DNA of 18,501 nucleotides from Clostridiales bacterium (GTDB lineage Bacteria > Bacillota > Clostridia > Christensenellales > UBA3700), in the NCBI GenBank assembly GCA_014799645.1, contig JAAVHQ010000001.1:1-18501 (forward strand). The letters run 5' to 3'. This document shows, one piece after another, positions 13,292 through 18,501 of this stretch. The position numbers and the translations under genes were made by a program. The stretch's first letter is position 1. Each line of letters opens with the position of its first letter. The notes beneath the pieces were generated by a model. It was not told where the DNA came from. It was given only the letters and a program-made list of their open reading frames with translations, and searched no databases.

Positions 13292-13320
13292 AGTAGCGTT
13301 ATTTAATCTACGCTACTTTT
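13292..13320 (+). terminator. Intrinsic terminator-like hairpin
   Basis: AGTAGCGT (13292-13299) and ACGCTACT (13310-13317), perfect 8-bp arms and a 10-nt loop, then TTT and, after AATTTGG, a T6 run. It would end rightward transcripts coming from the NTPase gene. Confidence 0.6.
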
Positions 13321-13442
13321 AATTTGGTTTTTTCGATTGAGCTCTGAAAATATAATAATAAATTTCGGTATCGATGACAACTTAGCTTTATTGTTCGCTT
13401 TTATGATATTTGAAATAGAAGAATACGTGCGTTTCATAACAA

Positions 13443-13472
13443 TTGACACTGACTGATAACTCTATTTATTAT
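13443..13472 (+). promoter_or_regulatory. Promoter-like site without an obvious gene
   Basis: TTGACA (13443-13448), 18-bp spacer, TATTAT (13467-13472). No frame follows on this strand before the 3' end of the recombinase gene. It may drive a small or antisense RNA, or be chance in AT-rich DNA. Confidence 0.3.
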
Positions 13473-13596
13473 TATCGACATATGTTTGTTATAATTTTGC
13501 TCAAATTGGGCTTAAAACCATATAAATACAGAGTTTTTAAGTCTACATCATTTTTACTGATCTCTATTTATCTCTAGTAATTTCCAATAAAAATAC

Positions 13597-13620
13597 TTTT
13601 GCTCGTATTTTGGAGCAAAA
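13597..13620 (-). terminator. Hairpin, possible terminator of the recombinase gene
   Basis: TTTTGCTC (13597-13604) and GAGCAAAA (13613-13620), perfect 8-bp arms and an 8-nt loop. Read on the minus strand it lies about 70 nt past the recombinase stop and is followed by GTATTTTTATT, a weak U-tract. Confidence 0.45.
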
Positions 13621-13690
13621 TCGTAGATTTACTAATCATTTTTACTTTTTAAACCTTTAGTTATTGGATTAAGTTGTGATAATTAAAAAT

Positions 13691-14575
13691 CTATAATTTA
13701 TTTCTATAATTAAATTTCCTTAAGACTTGCTTTTTACGATTAGTTGTCACTTCTGTGTAAATTTGTGTAGTAGCTACACTGGAGTGCCCAAGTATCTCCT
13801 GCACAGAACGAAGATCTGCGCCATTTGCAAGTAGATTGGTTGCAAAAGTATGACGTAAATAGTGTGGTGTAGATTTTGGATTTACGTTTGCTTGAATTAC
13901 ATATTTTTTATAAATATTTTCTATACCGTTAATGGATAAAGGTTGATCGTATCGATTGACAAAAAGATGACATTCTTTTGAGTTTTTGCGTTCTTTTATC
14001 AAAGTTTTAAGGCGACTCCAAGTAATAGGCGAAGATATATAAAGTAGACGTTGTTTACGACCTTTCCCGTGGATTAGCAAAGTGCGTTCAGAAATAATTA
14101 TATCATCTAATGTAATTGCAGCCGCTTCTCCAATGCGGATTCCGGTACTAATAAGCAAATCAATTAGGGCAGAATCTCTTATGAACATTTTAGATGCAAA
14201 GGGGGATAAGCTGTCTATGTCTTTATTAAAGCAATCTAAGATTCTAGATACTTCCGCAACCGAAAGAGTTTTCGGCAAGCGTTGTTCTTGCTTAAACTTA
14301 AATTTTAATTTAGCAAAAGGGGAGATTGCAAGCAAATCTCTGTTGATAAGATACTCGTAAAAGATTTTAAGAGTAATTATCTTTCGTCGAATAGAAGAGT
14401 CTTTAAGATTCAAATCTATATGAAGATAAGATATAAATGCGCAGATATCGGGGTGCAAGATATCTTGTTCAAATTTAAAAAATTGGTTCAAGTCAATAGA
14501 GTAAGCATTAAGTGTCTTGGGTGACAAGTTTTTCGTTGTCTGCAGGTAATTTCTAAAATTAGTCAAATATTCCAT
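13691..14575 (-). CDS. Tyrosine recombinase, XerC/XerD-like
   Basis: 294 residues, the usual Xer length. An N-terminal SAM-like core-binding domain (about 1-85, with LSPKTLNAYSIDLNQFF) is followed by the catalytic domain. All catalytic residues are visible: Arg147 (TGIRIGE), Lys171 (HGKGRKQR), His238 and Arg241 (HYLRHTFA), His264 (LGHSS) and the nucleophile Tyr273 (QIYTEV). The ATG at 14575 has GGAG a few bases upstream on the minus strand. It is probably not the chromosomal XerC or XerD: it sits in AT-rich accessory DNA and its start is 44 bp from a 120-bp repeat whose other copy lies 4,888 bp away, the expected place for an element's integrase next to its attachment site. It may integrate or excise that segment, or invert the neighbouring two-gene block, which has inverted repeats at its ends. 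Confidence 0.93.
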   Translation of the reverse strand: MEYLTNFRNYLQTTKNLSPKTLNAYSIDLNQFFKFEQDILHPDICAFISYLHIDLNLKDSSIRRKIITLKIFYEYLINRDLLAISPFAKLKFKFKQEQRLPKTLSVAEVSRILDCFNKDIDSLSPFASKMFIRDSALIDLLISTGIRIGEAAAITLDDIIISERTLLIHGKGRKQRLLYISSPITWSRLKTLIKERKNSKECHLFVNRYDQPLSINGIENIYKKYVIQANVNPKSTPHYLRHTFATNLLANGADLRSVQEILGHSSVATTQIYTEVTTNRKKQVLRKFNYRNKL

Positions 14576-14618
14576 AAATTCTCCATAAAGTTTTATTTTT
14601 CCTTAAAAAGTATAACAT

Positions 14619-14738
14619 TTGCCTCTTTCTTTGTCATTTTTTGTCGAATGTAAACTAAAGTTGACGCAATGTAAACTAAAGTTGACAGAAAAATTATTGA
14701 CTAATTAGCAGCTTTTGGGTTATGTTAAAATCATAAAT
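14619..14738 (+). repeat. Direct repeat, copy 2 (right end of recombinase-bearing segment)
   Basis: 102 of 120 bases match 9731-9850 with no gaps. It begins with GCCTCTTTCTTTGTC and the T6 run, the falling half of the terminator at 9717-9756, but the rising arm is absent upstream. Copy 2 thus starts mid-hairpin, as expected of an insertion or duplication boundary. It contains the tandem 17-mers (14649-14665, 14670-14686). Confidence 0.9.
14697..14731 (+). promoter_or_regulatory. Promoter of the ATP-grasp gene
   Basis: TTGACT (14697-14702), then TATGTT (14721-14726, 18-bp spacer) or extended -10 TGT-TAAAAT (14723-14731), matching the arrangement in copy 1. The tandem 17-mers lie just upstream, so the ATP-grasp gene and the phosphoesterase-NTPase gene should respond to the same regulator. 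The leader to 14867 is about 130 nt. Confidence 0.55.
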
Positions 14739-14838
14739 AAGTATAAACTAGCAAGGACTAACAAGGTAGCCTATTATCAGTCCCACAGGTAAATTAAATA
14801 TAATAAACGAATTTAAGAGATCTTAATTTTCGCTAAAT

Positions 14839-14863
14839 TAACTAACTATTATTTGAAGGTAAT
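14839..14863 (+). repeat. Leader repeat, copy 1 (inverted relative to copy 2 at 18308)
   Basis: 25 nt reaching to 3 bp before the ATG of the ATP-grasp gene, starting TAACTAACTATTATTTGA and including its AAGG ribosome site. It matches the minus-strand leader of the convergent gene at 18332-18308 in 23 of 25 bases, with the first 18 identical. Confidence 0.85.
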
Positions 14864-14866
14864 TAT

Positions 14867-15940
14867 ATGAAAAATATTCTAAATGAAATATCGAAGAAAC
14901 TTTATAACGGGACAATTATATTACTTTCTAATGTTTATGGAAGAACTAAATTGCTAGAAGAAAGCAAACTGAATATAATATCAGAATTTTTTTCGGAAGA
15001 CGAATATGATTATATTTTAACTTCATTGAAAGAAGCCAAATATGATGTATTTTGTTATTTTAATGAAAACGATTTTATCAAAGATTATTTAAATGATAAA
15101 ATTCAGTTCAAAGAATTCCTTGTATTTAATTTGGCTAGAAACGGTTATGGAATAAGTAAAAAAAGTTTAATCCCAACCTTTTGCGATTTGAATAAAATTA
15201 AATACACAGGTTCAAACGGCTATGCATGTTCATTGGCAAGAAATAAATACCACGTTAACGCATTATTAAAATGCTTAGGTCTAAATACATTATCTTCATA
15301 TTTATATAATAACGGTTGGCTTAACAATGATGCACCGAAAGAAAATAAAACGAAATTTATTGTTAAACCTCTTTTTGAATCTGCGAGTCAAGGCATAACG
15401 AAAAACTCAATATATACCCCCTCCTTATGTGGATCTTTGCAGGAATTTGTAAAGAATACTTTCATCCGTTTAAACAAAAGTCCTCTTATTGTGCAACAAT
15501 TTATTGAAGGATATGAAGCAAAAACTACAATAATAGATTTGAATACACCATATGCGCTACCTACAATAGGAGTTCAGATTAGCGGAAGGCGTAATCTTAA
15601 AGATCTAATTATTAGTGAAGAATTGGCTTTCAATTACGAGCATGATAATTATATTCTTGCCTCTGAATTGGGTAATACGATTGCAGATAAAATTGCCCAA
15701 AATGCGTTAAAAATTTATAATGCGATAGGTATGCAAAACTATGGACGCATTGATTGCAGAATTGATGCTCAAACTAAAGAAATCTATTTTATGGATTTCT
15801 CTACTATGCCTTATTTTGTAAGTGGAGGAGAAATGCTTTTTGCATTTAAAACTATGGGTATGACTATACACAATTTATTAAATGCAATTATCAATTCTGC
15901 ATTGATGTCAAAGTATAAAGTTACTCTCGGTAATACATAA
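14867..15940 (+). CDS. D-Ala-D-Ala-ligase-like ATP-grasp protein, substrate unknown
   Basis: 357 residues, close to Ddl length. ATP-grasp features resembling Ddl: IKYTGSNGYACSLARNKYH (111-129; Ddl has PYTG then a DK motif), KPLFESASQGI (167-177; Ddl KP-x-x-EGSS-x-G), VQQFIEGYEAKT (209-220), YGRIDCRID (292-300, with Asp296 as the first metal ligand) and MDFSTMPYF (309-317). In Ddl the last motif is E-x-N-T-x-P-G with Glu and Asn as Mg ligands; here they are Asp310 and Ser312, and the following Gly is lost. The usual Ddl N-terminal HGxxGEDG motif is also replaced (FNLARNGYGIS). It is thus probably an active or semi-active ligase on another substrate, not a peptidoglycan Ddl. AAGG lies just before the ATG. 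It overlaps the convergent NTPase-like gene by 20 bp and shares its leader sequence, so the two likely act together (inference). Confidence 0.75.
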   Translation: MKNILNEISKKLYNGTIILLSNVYGRTKLLEESKLNIISEFFSEDEYDYILTSLKEAKYDVFCYFNENDFIKDYLNDKIQFKEFLVFNLARNGYGISKKSLIPTFCDLNKIKYTGSNGYACSLARNKYHVNALLKCLGLNTLSSYLYNNGWLNNDAPKENKTKFIVKPLFESASQGITKNSIYTPSLCGSLQEFVKNTFIRLNKSPLIVQQFIEGYEAKTTIIDLNTPYALPTIGVQISGRRNLKDLIISEELAFNYEHDNYILASELGNTIADKIAQNALKIYNAIGMQNYGRIDCRIDAQTKEIYFMDFSTMPYFVSGGEMLFAFKTMGMTIHNLLNAIINSALMSKYKVTLGNT

Positions 15941-18305
15941 GCTCAGAAAATAAAATACCTTTACCTAGGAATTTCCATATACCTGATATATAAATTTCTG
16001 TATTTTGAAAGCAGTTAAAAAGAGTCTCAGGTGTAAATTCTTTTTTACTTTCTATAAACATGTCAAAAAACTCTGCACGCTTACGCATAATTTCAATAAA
16101 ATCCTGCTCCCAGTCATAATAATGATTCTTGATTTTATTATTGTATTCCTTTGCTTTATTATAATCCTTTTTCAACAAATACAAAGAAACAAGATTTGCA
16201 TTAAAGCAGTAGTCGTAAAAACATGTCATATTATCTTTTGATTTTTTAAGAATATCTATAAGAATACTTTCAGATTTAGTCAAATTACCACATAGCATTA
16301 ACATTGCCGAAATATTAAACAAATACATTCGTCCAGTAATATTTTTCTTTAATTCTCTGTTTATAAAATCACGCAGATTAGATTTTGTTATCAAATTATT
16401 ATAAATTTTATATAATGTAATATTCATATAAGCTTTATAAATTTTAGGATAATTAAGTCTAGTTCCTATTTCAATATGATTTGATAAATCGTTGATAAAT
16501 TCTTTTGACATCTTATCATAGTTTCCAGAATATAGGGCAAACCCCAAATAATCGGAAAGGAATTTAAAATATTCTATTTCATCAAAATTCTTATCTGTTT
16601 GCTTAATAGACAAATAAAAATATTTCATCTTACCAAAGGCTGTTTCCGCATTCATTGTTTTGGCAATTTTTCTTGTAATTTTAATTTGTAAATTAATATC
16701 ATTATTATAGTCAACGTTTTTATCGCTCAAAATAACTTTTAAATTGTTGACTTTTTCTTTTGCCTTAGCTATGTCATTTACTCTATAAGAGTAAATATCA
16801 ATAAGATACAGAAGACATTGAATTTTCTCATAGTGAAGAGTTTTATCGCTTAAGAAAAGATATGACTTCTCAAACTTGTCTGCTAAATCCCTAAAATCTT
16901 CTGCGGAATAGGTACTCCTGCTTAAATATATCATCACGGATTTAACATAATTTACAAATAATGCGTAAGAGTCTCCTTCTTCATAATACGAATTACCTTT
17001 ATATTTGTCAGAATTGAATGCGTACAGTAAATCTTTTATCTCCAAATAATTTGCATTAATTTTAGCATTGCCCTCTATTTCTCTTAAGAGTTTTTTAACG
17101 AATTCTAAATTGTAATTAACTTCTTTATCTTCGAGGAATGAATTTAAAATATAGCAAAAAAATTGAAGAATAGCGTTTTCTATATTACCACTCTCATAAT
17201 AATGCTTTGTAATCAGCAAAGACTCCTTTGGACTCGTTCTATTCAAATAAGTAGCATAAAGCAAATGTGCATTCAGCTTATTGTTACTTGAATTATATAT
17301 TATATTTCGGATTAATTCATCTATAAACTCAAAGTTGTAATTATTATCTCTTTTTAAAATTAGCCCATTCTTATTAGCCTCCTCAAATTGATAAGCGATT
17401 TCATCAATATCCAATGTCATGGCATTATGAACGCAAGCTAAATCAAAAATCATGCCTATTATCGCTGCGAATTCCAAAGCATTAACCCTTTTGATTTGAT
17501 ATAGAATATTATGAACCATGTCCGTTAAAATTTGAACGATATCTAAATTGGCATCAAAATTGAAACTAGTGGATATAATTTTATCTAATAAATGCAAATT
17601 ATTATTACATAATGTCAAATAGTGGTTTAATCTATTTATATCAATATCTTTATCAATATAACGCTCTTTAAGTATTTCATTTACTTCATGGCAGTTAAAG
17701 TTAACTTCAAATAATTTATCGGAATTTATATCGTCTAAATTAACTTTATCTACTATTGGTTTATTCGAAATTAGTATAAACTTTAATTTAGGAACCTGTA
17801 ATTCCAAAAATTTGCTTTCCAATAATTTTTTATAAAAGCTCAAATCTTCATTTGATGCATTATTTAGATTATCAACTATTATCATTTTAATATTTTGCTT
17901 ATTATCGCAATCAATAATTTTTGTGAGAATATTTAGTTCTTCATTAGTGAATGAGTATGCATTAAAAAGTTTTCTTAATTTGTTGTATTTTTTATATTTT
18001 ATACAATGAATTATTTTACCAAATCCTTTAACGGAATTTTTTATTAAAGCGGTTTTTGAAAGTTCAATATCGTTCAATGAAATTTCGTGTTTATATTCTG
18101 TTATAGCATTATGAATATTAAAAAAAGAAAGTAGCTTTGTATAGTATGAACAGTATGTATCATTAACTTGATAACTGATAATGTTTGCATTTGAAACTTC
18201 TGGAAATAATAACTCAGATAAATCTAGATTTTGCTTACCATACACAACTGCATAATTTTTAGAATTTAAAATATATTGTCTTATATCTTTAATCTTTTGT
18301 ATCAT
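15921..18305 (-). CDS. Large STAND/AAA-like protein with degenerate P-loop and TPR-type helical repeats
   Basis: 794 residues, cytoplasmic. The N-terminal part (about 1-340) looks like a MalT/STAND-type ATPase: a strand NYAVVYGKQNLDLSELLF (17-34) where Walker A should be, but with no GKS/T; a Walker-B-like IKMIIVDNLNNASNEDL (139-155); then FILISNKP (177-184), the usual following strand; and a winged-helix-like region near 330. From about 350 to the end it is all helical, consistent with TPR-like repeats (for example LLKKDYNKAKEYNNKI). Without the P-loop Lys it probably binds nucleotide weakly or not at all and may be a scaffold or sensor. There is no HTH, nuclease, protease or TIR motif that I can see. 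GAGG lies seven bases before the ATG at 18305. Very AT-rich. Function unknown; a sensor partner for the ATP-grasp enzyme is inference. Confidence 0.65.
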   Translation of the reverse strand: MIQKIKDIRQYILNSKNYAVVYGKQNLDLSELLFPEVSNANIISYQVNDTYCSYYTKLLSFFNIHNAITEYKHEISLNDIELSKTALIKNSVKGFGKIIHCIKYKKYNKLRKLFNAYSFTNEELNILTKIIDCDNKQNIKMIIVDNLNNASNEDLSFYKKLLESKFLELQVPKLKFILISNKPIVDKVNLDDINSDKLFEVNFNCHEVNEILKERYIDKDIDINRLNHYLTLCNNNLHLLDKIISTSFNFDANLDIVQILTDMVHNILYQIKRVNALEFAAIIGMIFDLACVHNAMTLDIDEIAYQFEEANKNGLILKRDNNYNFEFIDELIRNIIYNSSNNKLNAHLLYATYLNRTSPKESLLITKHYYESGNIENAILQFFCYILNSFLEDKEVNYNLEFVKKLLREIEGNAKINANYLEIKDLLYAFNSDKYKGNSYYEEGDSYALFVNYVKSVMIYLSRSTYSAEDFRDLADKFEKSYLFLSDKTLHYEKIQCLLYLIDIYSYRVNDIAKAKEKVNNLKVILSDKNVDYNNDINLQIKITRKIAKTMNAETAFGKMKYFYLSIKQTDKNFDEIEYFKFLSDYLGFALYSGNYDKMSKEFINDLSNHIEIGTRLNYPKIYKAYMNITLYKIYNNLITKSNLRDFINRELKKNITGRMYLFNISAMLMLCGNLTKSESILIDILKKSKDNMTCFYDYCFNANLVSLYLLKKDYNKAKEYNNKIKNHYYDWEQDFIEIMRKRAEFFDMFIESKKEFTPETLFNCFQNTEIYISGIWKFLGKGILFSELMYYRE

Positions 18306-18307
18306 GC

Positions 18308-18332
18308 ATTATCCTCAAATAATAGTTAGTTA
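18308..18332 (-). repeat. Leader repeat, copy 2 (inverted relative to copy 1 at 14839)
   Basis: On the minus strand, TAACTAACTATTATTTGA and then GGATAAT, ending 2 bp before the ATG of the STAND-like gene. 23 of 25 bases match 14839-14863. Together the two copies bound 14864-18307. Confidence 0.85.
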
Positions 18333-18364
18333 TTCAAAGGATGCGGTTGAGAAAAAATAGGATA

Positions 18365-18394
18365 TTTATAATAATTAAAATATTTTTTTGACAA
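18365..18394 (-). promoter_or_regulatory. Promoter of the STAND-like gene
   Basis: Minus strand: TTGTCA (18394-18389), 18-bp spacer, TATAAA (18370-18365). Leader of about 55 nt to the ATG at 18305. Confidence 0.5.
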
Positions 18395-18421
18395 GTAAAG
18401 TTATTAAATAATATGAAATAA

Positions 18422-18437
18422 ATCAGGAAAGCCTGAT
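18422..18437. repeat. Small hairpin upstream of the STAND-like gene's promoter
   Basis: ATCAGG-AAAG-CCTGAT, perfect 6-bp arms with a tetraloop. A larger imperfect pairing (GAAAG..ACCC with GGGT..CTTTC, 18427-18478) is an alternative fold, so this may be the edge of a terminator from beyond the window. The rest of 18395-18501 shows no gene. Confidence 0.4.
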
Positions 18438-18501
18438 AACCCAATAAACATAGGGTAGTGAGCCTTTCTTAGTTTCTTTTAACGATTTTTACTGATTGTT
18501 A

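Larger units (their letters stand above)
12950..13690. other. Gene-poor stretch of about 740 bp
   Basis: No protein gene of convincing length or codon pattern on either strand. It holds a short frame at 13156-13263, a terminator-like hairpin at 13292-13320, an unassigned promoter-like site at 13443-13472 and a hairpin at 13597-13620. Very AT-rich. It may be decayed sequence between the NTPase gene and the recombinase. Confidence 0.6.

Noticed and set aside
14082..14360. Plus-strand frame opposite the tyrosine recombinase, and similar opposite-strand frames at 544, 942, 3184, 3829, 4443, 8876, 9139, 9561 and 16005
   Set aside because: All lie largely opposite well-supported genes, lack ribosome sites and show no family motif.
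13691..14575. Recombinase as the chromosomal XerC/XerD
   Set aside because: The catalytic residues fit, but the AT-rich accessory setting and the adjacent 120-bp repeat favour an element-borne enzyme; not excluded without a genome-wide count of Xer genes.

Overview
The window looks like a low-GC Gram-positive gut or anaerobe chromosome (Clostridia-like). The signs are strong AAGGAGG ribosome sites, near-consensus sigma-A promoters, lipoproteins with Gram-positive style lipoboxes, NEAT-like haem-binding domains, and a NifU-like/GGGtGRT gene pair typical of anaerobic Firmicutes. No organism is claimed beyond that. TAA is used as an ordinary stop throughout. By eye, the right half (from about 9.9 kb) is clearly more AT-rich than the left half.

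Left part (1-6600), iron and haem. After the 3' end of a large FtsX-type ABC permease comes a DtxR-type regulator that keeps the iron ligands of DtxR (Met10, His79, Cys101, Glu104, His105). A shorter paralogue follows in which the aligned ligand positions are lost. Next is a four-gene haem uptake operon: IsdE-like haem-binding lipoprotein with the Met and His haem ligands, FecCD-type permease, ATPase, and a membrane-anchored lipoprotein with two NEAT-like domains. Seven copies, five good and two degenerate, of a 16-20 bp palindrome with TTAG-N6-CTAA geometry sit in the promoters and leaders here, consistent with iron control by the DtxR-type protein. After the operon lies a chain of hairpins between a promoter-like site and a strong bidirectional terminator, a candidate structured RNA.

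Middle (6600-9750). On the minus strand, a NifU-like Fe-S scaffold protein and a GGGtGRT protein form a two-gene operon. Divergently, an XRE-type DNA-binding protein with two membrane segments precedes a small secreted protein or lipoprotein of unknown function, closed by a strong terminator.

Right part (9731-18501), accessory DNA. A 120-bp promoter module, with two 17-bp repeats 21 bp apart, occurs twice in direct orientation (9731 and 14619; 102/120 identical, no gaps). The copies bracket a 4,888-bp segment holding a calcineurin-like phosphoesterase fused to a NACHT-like STAND NTPase, a compact three-way-junction hairpin, about 740 bp without clear genes, and a complete Xer-like tyrosine recombinase. 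The first repeat starts inside the loop of a terminator hairpin. The second carries only the falling arm of that hairpin, as expected of a junction made by insertion. The phosphoesterase-NTPase gene carries one in-frame TAA (10564-10566) before its last metal motif, so it is a nonsense allele or depends on readthrough.

Beyond the second repeat, two convergent genes overlap tail to tail by 20 bp: a D-Ala-D-Ala-ligase-like ATP-grasp enzyme with altered metal and product-site residues, and a 794-residue STAND-like/TPR protein whose P-loop has degenerated. Both start codons are preceded by the same 25-nt leader (23/25 identical), so the pair is bounded by inverted repeats next to a tyrosine recombinase. 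Shared regulation or DNA inversion could explain this. The ligase/pseudo-NTPase pair is the best candidate here for an undescribed, possibly defence- or signalling-related, system; its function is inference only.
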